Shown in pieces: positions 1-13,542 of a stretch of DNA of 64,000 nucleotides (within the stretch, counting starts at the first letter, position 1; each line of letters begins with the position of its first letter). This DNA comes from Taenia hydatigena (lineage: Eukaryota; Platyhelminthes; Cestoda; Cyclophyllidea; Taeniidae), in the NCBI GenBank assembly GCA_036345935.2, contig JADWOT020001139.1, positions 267,642-331,641 on the forward strand, given 5' to 3'. A program made the translations under genes and the position numbers. The notes under the pieces are model-generated. The model saw only the letters and a program-made list of their open reading frames with translations. It was not told the origin of the DNA and ran no database searches.

Positions 1-294
1 ATCGCAAGAGAGGAAGCTGAAGTAGTCAAAATTCCGTCTGCCAATGTGACTGCAATTACGTCGCCGCTCACGTGGAGAGGAAGATGTAAAACAGATTATC
101 CCTTGGAGCCCATTCAACTTGTGAATATATCTGTTATGCATAAATTAAATGGACATATGCCTCTTCTTAAGCAACATGTGTGTTCAACGCCTACGGGTCA
201 GCAGAAAGCACAAGATTTTGCCTCATTGATAAACGCCGCAGTTATTTTTGCAAATCGGGTTGGTGGCTCTGCAGCTTTCTTTGCACACACTTAA
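1..294 (+). other. Reading frame open from the left edge, unassigned
   Basis: The frame is open from base 1 to a stop at 292-294, about 97 codons, with the first ATG only at 136. The peptide shows no family I recognise and no signal peptide or membrane span. It could be the end of an exon that begins outside the window or a chance open frame. An open run of this length is expected by chance in a window this size, so I do not call it a gene. Confidence 0.12.
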
Positions 295-489
295 GCCTTT
301 GACCAAACCTTATGCCACGTAGCCTTAAGGAGAATGACGAAAATGGGGAAAAGAAAATGATGCTGGGTAGAAACGCCTTCAACCCTGAGCATACTCAACG
401 CAATTGTTTTAATTTAACCGCATGCCAAGTCCATCGATTTTTTTATAGATTTTCGATTGCACAATGTTTGACCCAGCATCGCTCAAATC

Positions 490-960
490 CTCATCCTCAA
501 ATGTTATGAAGATCTGTGCCCATGTTTTGTCTCCTTTCGTTGGCTCTTTGAAGTCAACATGTTCTCTGGGCGTACACATCACTACTCGGGCAGCATAGTC
601 TAGAAACCCTATAGATACGCGTAGATGAACGAATCGGGTCACTGCAACATACTGAAACGTCAAAAGACACATGGTACTCTGCTATGTGCAGTCGTACTCG
701 CTGCGAACCCGGACGCATGTGGCTGCAAATGGCGAGGGTGTCCTCGCGTTCTATGCAGTGCCATTTGCATGAAAAGGATAGCAGTGGGTTGCAGAGGTAT
801 GAGGAAGTGTTAAATGTAAAGTTTTGAAAGCAGGGCGTTTGCGATGCCGGAGAAGGGTTGCTAGAATCGTTGATATTGCAAGACGAATAAAAAGAAAATG
901 AGAGCGAATTCTGATACAGAGGTGCGAATCGATGACGAGTAAAAAGAGAAAATGTGTACG
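490..960 (+). repeat. R6 dispersed repeat, copy 1
   Basis: This stretch aligns by eye, in the same orientation, with 25330-25850 over most of its length, and its first 150 bases also align with 1900-2150 and 62975-63210. The shared core reads as a CTCCTC-TTGGCTCTT-GAAGTC type block, followed by a block ending near TGCACG-AAGTGAACAAAC in the other copies. Copy 1 and the 25-kb copy also share a purine-rich second half (800-930). No terminal repeats or target-site duplications were found. Class unknown; no coding potential is conserved among copies. Confidence 0.6.
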
Positions 961-1359
961 GTCGGCCCATTTCGTGTTGACGGAATCGCCATTCATCTTA
1001 GTTGACTATTGACCTTTTATTGCCAGCAGCTGCTACTAGCGACAAAACTATGGCTCTGGAACGGTTAGGTGAAACATTCGCCGGCTAGACGCTTCGTAAC
1101 GTCATAAAACTTTTCTCATATTCCTTTATTATCCACTCCTGTAGTGACAGTTTCCACCGTAGCAGGTCTGATAATCAAAGGTCTTACTACTCTACGCCTC
1201 CTGGGTCCTCCCTTGTGTAAAGACAGTCCCGAAAATTATGTCTGAGAACATATGACAACCGTTGCTGATACTTGCACCAGAATGTCACACAGAGAAGGAT
1301 GTTGGTCACTTTGGATAACCAAAGTCACTAGGAGAGAGCGGAGATTGTCACCTTCTCCG

Positions 1360-1480
1360 AAAGTCGATAAAAGAGCATACCGAAATCCAAAAACCATCAC
1401 ATCATCCCAATGAGACCATCGTTATTATTTGTGCCATGCTGTCCCTTAGTAGGTCGATTTGGTACTCTAAAAGAGCTAGC
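1360..1480 (+). repeat. Possible 5-prime part of R6
   Basis: This stretch aligns with 25265-25375, which lies directly upstream of the R6 core at 25 kb. Shared landmarks are a CCGAAATCC block, CAATGAGA, and the block TGTGCCA followed by TGTCC-TTAGTAGGT. Here it is separated from the nearest R6 core (1900-2150) by about 400 bases. Either this copy carries an insertion or the 25-kb copy has a deletion. Confidence 0.4.
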
Positions 1481-1899
1481 ATCTCTCTCTGTGCTCATAA
1501 ATCCGAAAATGCAATTATTCTCTATCCACTTTGTTTCAACCACTAGACAAGGGCAAATGTCTGGCAAACAATCTGCAAATACCACAAAGTAGATAGTCCC
1601 GTTCCTATTATTCCATTTATCTCGGCCTGTTTCACTGAGGCTGGTCACGAGAGGATAAAAGCCCAAAGATGGTTAATTTTAGCTGTTTACGGAGAAAACG
1701 CAAAATTATATACGAAAATCATTGGCTCAACAACCACAGGCTAAAGTACGCAAGAACCAGTTTAAAATTAATAGCCCTGGAATTATGAAAAAGCGAGGAA
1801 ACTCAAATACGTGCTAGGCCCAACTTGGTGATGCGGACACATTTTACCCGAATTCGTGTTTATTTTGAACGGATTATTATCTGATTAGATTGACACCTT

Positions 1900-2150
1900 T
1901 GCCTACTAATGTTGAACATTCACTGCGTTTCTCTTGTGGAATTCTTGTGCAAGCCCTACTTCAAGTCTCATATTCCAGCGTTACACAGGTCCAAACCCTT
2001 AATTGTCCCTCCTCATCGGCTCTTAAGAAGTCGGCAGATGTTCTGGCTGCACAGATCACCACTAAAGTGTCATAATGAGAAAAAATCCTTCAAGTATGCA
2101 TAAGCAAACAAACCTATGCTCATTTCTAACTAACGGAGATCACGACTGCT
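1900..2150 (+). repeat. R6 dispersed repeat, copy 2
   Basis: Core copy of R6. It shares the exact 13-base block TGTCCCTCCTCAT with the 25-kb copy and GGCTCTTAAGAAG with the 63-kb copy, in matching order and spacing. Upstream it also aligns with the 63-kb copy through a GATTCTTGTG-like stretch. No open reading frame is shared among copies. Confidence 0.6.
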
Positions 2151-3769
2151 TATAAGAGGAAGGTATATAGTGAGCAGATACTGATGCGCCCATGGAAACA
2201 AGTCTTGCAATGCTACGCTCTGGCATTAACTGGTGCAACAGAATTAATGCAGACGCTTCTCTGTTTGATTACCAAACTTAAGAAAGACTACATTTTTGTT
2301 CTTCCCCTAATTAAAATCCATCTCTACTACTTTCAACTGCAAATCAAACTCAAGAAAATAAGTGGAAAAGACAGAAATTACAATGGCAACCAAGTCTATT
2401 GATGAATTTTGTGCATGCAGGGAAACAGTAGTCTTATACAAGGGGAAAATTTGCGCATTTCTCTGATAGCTCTTCTTAAATGTTTAAACTTATCTAACCT
2501 TTTAGAGTAGTAGACCAGTGACAACCTAGAGGCGACTATTTTATCTAAAAAGTATTACTACTTGGCATTCAAAGAGCAAATCATAGGTTGTTATTATCCT
2601 TAAAACTCTTAATCGATGCGTTTTGCATCACAGGTTCCGCAGCTCATTATTCCATTCTAAAATGCAAACATTTGACAACAATTTGTTTACAATTTCGTTA
2701 CAATCCACATTACGGCACTCGATAGCCTTACTTGTAAGGGTGGGTCACTGTCTCTAACACAATGTAAACAGACGTGCCGTTTGTGGTGAGCCTTTCAAGT
2801 TACCTCGAAGCACTCTCTCACTGCCTACTAAATAATATGCATTCAGCAACTTCTTGTTCTAAAGCAGCGGCGTAAAGAAAGTGGGGAAGATCGAAGGGAC
2901 ACTTTCAGTGAAAGGAGGAAAAGAGAAAAAGATGTGTGTAAATAAACCCATACAACTTACCATCAATCGTCGGTTGGACCAGAAGAGAGGCTATCAAGTA
3001 TCTCTTACTCCGTGATGTTCTAGATGTATGGTTGTTGAAATATTGACTGTAGAGATAGTCGATGTTGGTGCGTGCACCTTAACCCATTTGCATATTTTTT
3101 GCATTGACAATTAGCTTTTGTGATTGCATGATTGTTTAGCCCGTAACTTATTTATTTATTATCATCGTTTATTTATGTTCAAAAATATGCTCAGTACCAC
3201 TTACATTTTATTCGATGCGCATATGTATGATAAGAATAAATAATAAGATTTGCATAAAAGCAATATACTGGTCACAATTAGCAGTGGTGGTTGCACTGGT
3301 GCGTACTAAAGAGACGCAAATACGTCGATGTATAAATTGTGACTTGCTGATTGATCAGTAGAGGGGCTTCATATCGATCTTATTCAATTATAGAGGACAG
3401 ACAGCTGCATGGTAGGCCTTTTGGTATCAATAGAGGTCGATTTGAAGATTTCATGACCTCTAATAGATCAGTTGGGGAGGGATGGCTCGCAGATAAAGAC
3501 AGTCTCAGAGTATGCACGGCCTCTTCCCCTCTCCCCAGTTAAACAAACAGATCATGGGAAAGGACACATCTTGCGATTTGTCGGAGTCATAGCTGTGGCA
3601 AAAATTCCATCCCTCCTCCTTCTCACAAAGCAATTCCACTTAATACGCGTTTTAAAACCGTAAAATTGTATTACATGTGAAAAATTTTAGCGTTGGATAT
3701 TTGATGACAGGACATGGAACTTGGTTGTCGACACAATTTCAATTTCAATATAAAGATAAGTCTAGATAT

Positions 3770-4190
3770 CGACATTGCTTACATCCTCCTCCTCCTCATT
3801 CTTCCGCCTCCTTGCCTACCCATTTGTGCGCCCTCACATCCATGCCACTTCTCATCACGCATCGCCTTAACAACCAATGAAGCCATCGCCATGGCACACA
3901 TCTCATCCAAACAAATGGGTGGTGTATACCAAAGGCTTCCATGCTTTAGCCTCTTAGTGAGCCCACCAACTGCAATGCGAAGCGTGCACATCTGCATGGC
4001 GACCAAGGCATGCGTGTGGGCATGCGACCAGAAAGTGCACCGAAAGAGTTCAGTGTGGATAAATGTGTCAACGTAATTGTGACCCTAGGATTGGCAGGAG
4101 TGGATTGCAGACGAGAAGGCCAGCATGCATTTGGTGTGATGATGCAGTGGAAAGCTGTATTGGCTAGTAGAAGGGAAGAAAGGGAGCATA
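3770..4190 (+). repeat. R3 dispersed repeat, copy 1
   Basis: About 420 bp that align in inverted orientation with 62095-62520. The alignment begins in a pyrimidine-rich run (CTC repeats near 3785) and continues past 4150. Most of it is visibly diverged, but 3848-3887 is identical over 40 bases to 62394-62433 in reverse complement. Reading frames crossing it are not kept between copies, so I treat it as a non-coding interspersed repeat of unknown class. Confidence 0.75.
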
Positions 4191-4199
4191 ATCACCTGA

Positions 4200-6160
4200 T
4201 GTGTTTTGTTTGAGCTTAGATATTGCTGCAACAGAATAATGATTTTTCCTGAGTTTTGACCCCATTTTGAAGGAAGGCCTTGGCAGCGGTCGGCTTTCGT
4301 GCTAACTGTTTCATTTTCTTTTAGCTAAAGTGTTTCAAATGCGCAGATGGCACCAGTTTTAAACTTATTCTCCTAGCCTCTTTAATGTTGCGCTGTGGAC
4401 CATGACTCTTGCGGTTATCAGCACAAACTAATCAGAAAACGCTGTGTCCATTGCCATTCACCTAATTATTTGAATGGCTGAGAGTTGGTAGGCGCGTGAA
4501 TCAGCAGCACACCTGTCGCATTTGCGCATGGGTGTGATTGAAGGCAATGCGTTCTAGAGCTTGCTCTTCTACTGGGCAGTAACACTATGCCACATGCGTA
4601 GGATGACAACTATGTAAAATAAACACAGAAGACTCCGTAAAGCTGGGAGAGTTGTGGGCAATTTTGCTCGAATTGCTGGGGACTTTGCTATTTAGGGAGG
4701 TATGCACAACTCCCTACCTCTTCTTCTATTGCCAATCTCAAGTGCTACAGGTTCTGTCTGCTCAATTAATATGCAATTATGCGAAGCGCGAGTCAAAGCT
4801 TAAGTAAAGAAAAATGAATAGGAATATAGTCCTTCCCTTACTCCCCTCCCTTCTCAAGAACTAGAGGGAAAGTTGTAAGCGGTATGAGGTGTTGCAGCGA
4901 GTTGTCGTTCAAGATAAACATCTCGTTTGACACGATGTGTCCAGACTTTGTTATTCATGGTGGGTTAAACAATTTCATCGTCTCTGCTTGGATTGCATGG
5001 CATCGAGTAAAGAGACCTCACAAAAATCTGTGTCGCGACTAATTTTGCGAATCTCGAAGTTCGCGGAAAGAGACCATCCCTTAAAAGATTGCATTTTCTT
5101 ACCTCAACTTATCCGACTCTATTCTTTAATAACCCATTATATGAGAGGTTATACGAATTCGATGCACATCATTATGTAAGATGGGGTTTTTAATTGCGTA
5201 AGTGAAACGGGATATAATTAAGCAGATTTTTGTTTATGACGAATGCTGTGCTTATTTTTCCGCTAGTTTAAACCGTCCGAAACTTTTGAGGCAATGGCAA
5301 AGGCGAAGTTCACCTTTAACGCTGTTCAATAATGCCTCCATGCTTACAAAAATATTCCCTTGAAATAAAACAAACTTTTTTCGAATTCAGGATCTGTAGC
5401 TTCTTAGACAAGAGGAAAAGCCAGACACTAGAAACATTTTTAACCGTATTACTTCACGTTTCATCGAAGTGACTATTTATACGAATGCTATCTCTGACCG
5501 TAAACTTACTGGATAAGTATAAATAGGACAATCACCAAGTTGACTGTGAATAAGTCTCTTCTTCCTTCCCTTTCACTACCCTACTCTCCATTACCTACCC
5601 CTTTTCAGCCATCCGATTGTTTGCTGCTGTACAATGGTAGTCACTCAATGACGGCCTTTCAATTAGTAGTAAAAATTTGGGGCTAAGAGTAATATGGACC
5701 CTTCTTCATTCCACTTGAGGGAACAACTTTAATCTTTGAACAAACATTCAGTGCTGCATTACTTTCATTTGCAAACATTATAAATGATAGCGCTGGTCAC
5801 TGAATTTTATCCATAATAGCTTATGCTCACTGGATAAAATGATGTAGACCTCAGCTATGATCGGGTTACTCAGAGGTATCAGTGTTGTTGTCACGTTGGC
5901 GGGTGCTGTTGAAACCAGAACACACCATTTACATCCTTGTTTTGCTTTTGCAATATTTTTCGTTCGCTGATCTTCGAACTCTGACACAAAAATGTTGACT
6001 TTGGTATTCATTATTGTATGGCAGCTTCTGCACCGATGGTATCAATGGATAAAGTAGACTTATTTTCTAAACAGCTGAAGTCCCGCTTTTTAACATTTGT
6101 TGTTCATTTGATATGTCTTCGCTCTAGCTAATCTAAAGCTATTCAGTGAATTTCTTGATC
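4200..6160. other. No supported gene
   Basis: I see no repeat copy or convincing gene here. An open frame at 4937-5179 (+) ends close to a GTAAGA donor-like site at 5176, and one at 5778-6011 (-) reads like protein, but neither has a recognisable domain or a matching partner exon. Confidence 0.3.
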
Positions 6161-6166
6161 ATCTAG

Positions 6167-6418
6167 ATTTTCAAAACACTTGTAATGAAAGTGTTGACAA
6201 ACACTGGGAAAGGCAGGAAAGCTTTCTTAGCTTCGCCAAAATCTGAGGAGACTTCAGATACAGAAGAGTACTCATTTATCACTACTCCACCTCTCATGCA
6301 ACGAAGTGAGGTCACAACAATGTGCATCTCACCAAGGGAAATTCTCGACCAAATTAACTTAATGGATGGCAAAACCAACGATATCTCGACTACCACCCCT
6401 AATTCACACATCGACTAG
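6167..6418 (+). CDS. Candidate 3-prime terminal exon, unknown protein
   Basis: A candidate last exon. An acceptor-like CATCTAG ends at 6166. The frame is then open for 83 codons to TAG at 6416-6418, and an ATTAAA polyadenylation-type signal lies at 6469-6474, about 50 bases beyond the stop. The peptide is hydrophilic, rich in Ser, Thr, Glu and Asp (for example SPKSEETSDTEEY), as expected for a disordered C-terminal tail. There is no domain, signal peptide or membrane span. I could not find convincing upstream exons between 4.2 and 6.1 kb. It may instead be a chance open frame. Confidence 0.28.
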   Translation: MFKTLVMKVLTNTGKGRKAFLASPKSEETSDTEEYSFITTPPLMQRSEVTTMCISPREILDQINLMDGKTNDISTTTPNSHID

Positions 6419-6479
6419 CACGGTAATCGGAGATGCTAGTGCCATAATTATGATGCATATGGAAGATGATTAAATCAGA

Positions 6480-8530
6480 CCCGCTTTCCTGATTTTCTTT
6501 AACTCGTCCCGTCACTTCACAACCTCTGAGTAGTAACGGTGGGAAAAGACCTTGTTAATTGCACTCCAAATGACTAGATTAAAGAGACCACTTGTTGAGG
6601 TCACTCCTTTACGAAAGGGCTTGCCTCCAATTTGACACGTTTCTTGGTGTGGACTATCCACATATAGCGAGAAGAAGCGAAGTGATTGCACGTGGCTAAT
6701 AAGAGTTAACTACACCTTATAAGATGGTATTTTTCCTGATTTAGCTCTAACTAATCGGTGCTAACTGTGCGACGCTAGGGAAGGAAGGTTAATGATCTCA
6801 TAGTTTTGCCATTGGCTTTGCAAAAGCTACATTCATGCATATCAATGGAGTGTGAGGCGTCGATCTTAAGCATCATCTACGTTGTAAGCTGGAAGGGAGA
6901 TGTCAAATCACATCTTGGCAAGACGCTACCTTTGCCGCCAAATTTTGTTGGGATTCTTGATCATTATTTTCAAAGAATAAGCTCAGACTTAGGGACATTC
7001 TAGGGTAATGGCTGAAAGACCTATCAGACTCCATTGTCATATTAAAAATATTTTCACATGGCACTAATGGCATTATATATTTGAGCTAAATTTTAACAAA
7101 CGCTGCACAAACGTGGTAAAGAATGAGCATTTAATTTGGCCATACTCTATACTCTATGCTGCATTATTATATTACTCCCTTACTTACTCATTCTTCTCAC
7201 ATTAATGCATTTGCCTATTTACTAACCCGCCCTCTTGCTTTTCTTATATGACTATGCCAGCACACACACACGCACACATAACATTTCCCTCCACTTCTCA
7301 CTCTCGCATTCTTGCCATATCACGTCATCTGTGCTTCCTTTATTCCCATTCTGTGCACGCCAGTGCTAAGCGCAATAGCAACGCACTTATTCGTGCATTT
7401 GCTACTGCAATGCTGGCATCAGCATTCCGCCAAACGCTAATGTCAAAGGAATCGTGAGGCCACCGCCGATTGCGGCGTTGCCACGACCACCAAATCAGCT
7501 GCCTTCAATATTAACACTATTAATTCAACTTGCTTTGCTCAGCTAAATGTAGTAGCACACACAACACATTCCACTCATTAGAGGAGAGCAAAGATGATGA
7601 GATGCAAAGGCGTTTCAATGTGTGCGATGCCACAAATGCAAAGGAAAGGGCGTAGATGGATTGAGGGCAGGGGTGAAATGGAGAGAATCGTACAACGGTA
7701 GAACGCGATATAGTGTGCCAGCGGCACGACATGTACTACAACCGTCACCGGTGCGCGAGCTAACCCGGCGAGATGTAGCACAACCTCATGGAGTGACAAA
7801 ACCCATAGGTCACCACCCCGTGCGATCACTGGCGTCTGTAATATCAGTTAATGGGCATGATATGGTTTTTGGGCGGTAATCAAACATCCACAGCGGAACA
7901 CCTATGTTTCGTAGCCACACTGTCACGATCTGATTCATAAGAAGGTGGAATGCGCTTGGCAAATATGTCCTACCATTGGTCAAAAGCGAGTATAATCCTG
8001 AGATGTGCTGCCGCGAAATCTCATCAGTCGCGTGCGTAAGCAGCCCTTCTACTCGTAGAGGTATGCTTGGTGCTGTGCTGCTTGTGATGTGTTTCGGGTC
8101 TATGGATCCGTTCCAGAAAACAAATGATCATGCCATGAGTGGATCATTCTCTGGAAGATTAATTATTTCTCTTCTAACCAGCTATGAGTGTCGCCAGTAT
8201 TCATGCGCTTAATATGAGACGCTTTTCTGCATTTAACGGTGCTCTTTCATGCTGTCAGTGTTGCTCGTGAAGTTGGATTTTTATCAAGTCATTGAGAGAT
8301 CAAAGTGAAAATGTGATGATTTATAATGCACTGAAATGACTGCTACGCAGGAAATAAGGATAGATTTGTGAAATTTTGACATTTTCTAGCCAAAGTTGGT
8401 ATGCTAAAGGCCTTGTTATTTTGAGGTTAAATTGAGGCTACGTGGGCAAGTCATTATGCCCAATGGAAACCGAGACAAAATCAGCAGAAGCCTACGACAA
8501 TCATGGATATGGTTTTCATTCAGCGTCCAT
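6480..8530. other. No supported gene
   Basis: Only short open frames. There is a CA-rich tract near 7258-7280. The stretch 7780-7850 has a loose resemblance to 28220-28290, too weak to call a repeat family. Confidence 0.3.
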
Positions 8531-8539
8531 AATTTGTTT

Positions 8540-8975
8540 GTATTAAATAGCCACTGCATATGCAAAGAATCGGCAATGCCGCTTGTGCTTGCAATTCAGC
8601 CCATCCACCCGTCAATAAGGCACTTGCCACAATATTGCACTGTGGCGATTATTCAGAATGCGGAAGAGAAGGAAGATGCATGTGATGGTGAGTAGGCTAA
8701 GTAATGGGACATGAATGCCACCAACGAAAATAGAGGTGACGAAAATGTAGGTGCGAGGGAGTATGCCAATTGGGAAACAAAATATAAATGAAAATAAAAA
8801 TCTAACAACCGGCCAAGATGATAGAGTGCAAGGTGTTGCTAAAAGAGGTAAAGCAAACGTTACATTTTCAGGCTATGTGCACTTCACCAATCGAAATTTG
8901 GCTCGAAATTTCATTGCTGGCATTTTCGTAAATAACTGCTTATGAGACAATCCTAGTGTGCTGGCTTTAGAAATC
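8540..8975 (+). repeat. R5 dispersed repeat, copy 1
   Basis: Aligns in the same orientation with 40610-40990. Shared landmarks in order are ATTCAGAA, a purine-rich GGAAG block, GTGCCAATTGGGAAACAAA-like (8763 and 40831), a CAAGG-GATG block, AAAGCAAA followed by TTTTC/TTTTTGG, GCTATGTG/GCTTTGTG, and AAATCAAG at the end. Both copies have small indels relative to each other. No open frame is shared. Class unknown. Confidence 0.65.
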
Positions 8976-11900
8976 AAGAATTGGCAGCTTCTGTAATGAA
9001 TGGAAGTAAAAATTGTGAGAGGCGCCAAATTTCTTTTCGAGCAAATCTATGTCTGCATAATCAGAGCTAGTCTAATCCTTACGGCAGCAAAGTACAGCAA
9101 GGTTATTTCGAAGCGGCTTGCTACCTATCATTTTATGTGCAAATAAAATCCATTTCTAAACCATTAAACCACGTACTTATTTTATGGGCTGCGCTTACAT
9201 TTGTGATCTTCCCACAAGTTGAACTAAAAAGAAACAATAACACATGAAAACTGTCATTCAAGTTTATGAAATGAATACTCAGCATAAATGCTTATCAACA
9301 GCCGGAATACTAATTGCCTAACAAGCAGCTAGCAGGTATTTTGGGTCATTGGACATGTTTTGGTAAACGGAATGAAGGGTTTCTTGCTAAATCCTGGAAG
9401 TGAGGTGCTTACTTTTCCAAAGTTGGATTGAGCGATGACGCTGGGTCTGGTTTGTTGTGTAACTAATGCAGACTCTGCAGAAAATATATGTGAGGTGGGT
9501 GCATACCGCCCGCACCTCTTGTCTACTGCGTCCAGCATTTCCTTTTGCTTGCATGGTCCGAGTCAACACGCGACTCTTTACAGATTGCTTGTGCTAATGA
9601 GATGGATCAACTAGACGCTTTGGAGATCAAAAACCCTCTTGTCTTCATAAAGCTTTAATACTTAGAAATTGTTTGGCAAGAGAATGCAAGGAAGCTGTCG
9701 CATATTAGGGACTTGCCAGTACTCTGTGTATCTCTCCGTTGACGTCCATCAGTAGCTCCGCTTTAGATTGTGGCCTGATTCTGGTGCAAATGCGGGCGAG
9801 CCATCTATTCCTTTAATTGTATTAGGCTATGCGAGTGCCTGATGATTCCTACTCGCTATTAAATTGCCCCTCTCTCAGATTATGCATAAAGTGACACACC
9901 ATCGCCTTATTTTGTTTAGTCTGGTAGTTACCTTCATGTCCTTTCCAGAAAAATACGGCGGCCACAGCCGCATATTTTAAAGTAATTAAATTTTAATCAA
10001 CTCTTTATTTAGACGCATTCTTGTCTTACTTTTGATAAAAATACTGATTAAGCTCCAACAGACTTGGAATGTGCCATAAGCACTAGGATTGCAGTTATTT
10101 AAAAAGAGAAATGTAGCAAGGGCTAGTAATATAAGATCCACCGGTTACTGATTAATCACTTTAACAACGATGTAGCAGTATAAGGCAGTCTTACACAGTG
10201 TTACTAAGAGGTTTTGTGGATTAATGACAAGCAGCAAAAGTCTATTCGCATTTTTGGGTCAGTCATCAATCCGAGCCACCGCTGAATTTGTTGTTCAGGA
10301 AATAAAAGCCCGAACTTTGAGGAAATCAGATTATTGAATTAAATGTAGTAGATAGTGGGGAAAAGCCTGCCCATAAATCGTCAGCGACGAAATCAAGAAG
10401 TTGCTTATCTGATGTGCTTCATATCAGGCGCTTCTGACAAGTCCTCTTCTCTCACCCATTCGTCAATTTGAAACGCCTTGCGACGGATTCTACTTTGACA
10501 ACCTTCCCTCGTTAATGCTAATAGGAATATGAAAATGTGAGAACCTTCCTTCCATTTGCACAATGCTCACGAGCCCCTTTGCAGTCAAAAGCACAAAGAG
10601 TGGACTCAAACAAAGGCCAATAACCACTCAAAAAGGAAAATGATGCACAAAGGAACGTCAAGATAGTTAGGCCGAGGGTGCGACCTATCCGATTACTCTA
10701 CCATTTAAGGATCAGCAGTCGGCCGCTCTTATGCTGCACGTGCAAAGCATGCAGTCAAGAGAAAACAAATGTTGCCGCCGCAAGGAAAGCAACCTCAGCG
10801 CTTAATTTTCATCGCATTTTTCGTAAATCTGCGTGTTGGAGCCCGAACACCTCGGGTACAGCAATAGCAATAGCTGTTGTCTGTTGCAGCAGATGCATGT
10901 GCAATGCATCACATTCTGTGATTACCTTTGCGCGTCTGAATGCTGGTGGCAAGGGATCCTCAAGCATGTCTCTGCTGATAGCTGCCGCAGTCATACAAAG
11001 GTGGCTATACTTGTGTATTAAATAAGAAAGTAAAGAATTCACAGCCACGTTTATGTGGTAACGCAAGCGAAATTTAGGAAGGATGATGACATCGGTAGCA
11101 CTATCTGAAGACGGTAGATGATGGGATTGGATTAGTAAGTGAGAAGTATGGCAACGAGAAATTAGGCACCAGACAATTTATACTGAGTATTTATTCAGTA
11201 GCTTTGGCATTCCACCTCAAAATGCAAATGCAAAGAAGTTTCAGAATATTTCTTGGCCGGCGATTCCTAAATCTACTATGTTTAAAGACAAATGTCAACA
11301 TTTAGAGAGACGTTTCACTTCTCTGTCAATAAGGCCAAAATAAGACGCAAAGGACCTTGGGCGCACTTAAAGATGTTATTTGAAGCCATTCCATGGTATA
11401 GCCACCTGTCACAACCCCTATCTCATCTGGCTATATCGTGCACCATATCCTTAAACTCCACGTAGCTGCCCGATCGCGGTACTTGCCGTCATACCCACTT
11501 AATAGCACCGCGTGCTGAATTGGCAACATGACATTTTAAACCACCCTGCGAAGTAAAAGGCTGTGAGCTCACTCAAGCTGTATTCAGCCTTCTCGCCTTC
11601 CGCTTTCCTGACGTACATGCCCCTGTACAAAGCAGTCGGGAGCATCTTGTTTTCCTCTCCTTAAACACAACCCTTCCTACTGAAACCCATCCATCCGACA
11701 ACCTATAAGATAAGCGTTCACCACCTTTTAAAGCTGTTGTTAAGGCCAAGTAGTAGCACTCCAATTTTGACAATCCATGGCATATTTAGCAGTAGGATTG
11801 GAGCACCAAATAAAGACGGCGCTTTGAAGTGTACTTCATCTCCGTCAATAAGCTGAAACTCAACAAAATTACAACGCCTACACCTGCTGAGGTAAAACAC

Positions 11901-13540
11901 GCCGCAGCCACCATTAGATCGTAAAAACGGGCTACAGTTGTGCGATAAAACACCTCCATCCCCAATTCATATATATGTGCTGCAGCATCCTCAAATTTTC
12001 CCCTCTCCAGAGACGAAAAGGGGCATCATACTCGGATAGAATACGTACACATGTATTTAACATACCAACGACCCACCCCATTAAGATGCAACGACAAGGC
12101 AAATAGATAGCCCCACCACTGAAATCCTCCATCCAACATACCACTAGCGCACTACATATTCGCCTCTATGCTCTCCCCGGCAAGAGCTCTGCGTTCTCAG
12201 ACCCCTCATCCTCCATGGTGTAAGCAAAATCCCGTATGGGATGGAACAATGTGCTAGCCATCACACGCTTCCATGACCAGTGGAGGAAATACGAGCCTAA
12301 AAGCAAAAGGTCAAACTCCTGCTAACTGCGCGGTGCCACGACAACTATAGTGACAGAATAATTAGGATTTAAAATAGCTACCAGTCCGAAATCTACTGTC
12401 AAATCGCAAACATGCACGGACAAGCCCAATTACCTCTCTAGGGCAAGGGAACTAAACTCAGTACCATTAACTGGCAGATGACCATTGAAACGCACAAAAG
12501 AATGCTAAAATAGTACAATCTTATGTGGCATAAGCTGTGTAGGTGAGAAGCTGCAGAGGCAAGTAGAGCATGAAGTCGTTGAGCATTTCACTTTCCGCCC
12601 CCAAATTAAGTGTACCTGAAGGATAAGTTATCCCACTCACTGCAGCAGTCACGCGTGGACGTCATTTAAATGCCTCTGGAAAGTTACTCATGCGTGGATA
12701 CGGGCCAATAACTTGCGTCCTAATGCATATCAAAGCATCATAATATAACCGTCCTTCAAATTTCTTCACACTTATTTGATATCGGTGAAAACAACAAAAT
12801 CTCGATATCTTAGAGTAAAAAACGAACAAGCAAAACTGTTAATCGTAAGAAAATAACATATAATTTGACTTATCTGGCATGCGCACTAAGTAACCGGTTC
12901 ACTCTTTGTTTTTGCTCTCGCGTGGAACTCACACCCCGTACTCAGGCGTTCATAAGTGTGCAGATGGGAAGGAGAGGCTAGTAATGGGTACGATGAATGA
13001 GAAAACTTGCCTCCTAGGCGTGGTCCCTCGTTTGGCCCGCCATCATTAGAAATTTAGACACGCAGGGCAAATTGTCTCGCATAACCGGACTATATGAAAT
13101 TAATTTATTTTCCTAAAGACATCTCAATTTTGATCAAAAGTTTATTTCTCAGACGAATCGTGTTGGGCATGCACAGCTTATGAATAACCCCGGTTGACTA
13201 AGTGCGGTTTGAGCTGCCATGACAGCACACCTCAACAGCGATCGTAGCCGCAATAGACCTTGATCAAGTGGTAGGCATGCATCTAAAATTTCGTTAACTT
13301 TGATGAAGACGAATTGTAGTAGAACGAGCAATCATCATTTCGAACGCTTTTACGACACATAACATGAGAATTATGAAAAACAAATTCCAATCTTTGATTT
13401 TAAGCTAAACATGAGGAAAAAATGGGTATTTCAATGTTAGCAGCGAACTAATGTGAAACTTCGGTGATAAAGTCTTCAGCCAATAGCCTTGAACGCAATT
13501 GCCATCATTAAAATTAATTAGGATTGTGTATACTTTGCAA
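8976..13540. other. No supported gene
   Basis: Only short unrelated open frames on both strands. Two frames on the minus strand at 11573-11900 vaguely recall a retroelement RNase H segment, but the key acidic residues cannot be placed. No repeat copy was detected by eye. Confidence 0.3.
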
Positions 13541-13542
13541 GG

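Noticed and set aside
11573..11900. Resemblance of two minus-strand frames to a gypsy RNase H region
   Set aside because: Only loose spacing of Ala-Pro and Gly-Val blocks; the catalytic acidic residues cannot be placed, so it was not called.
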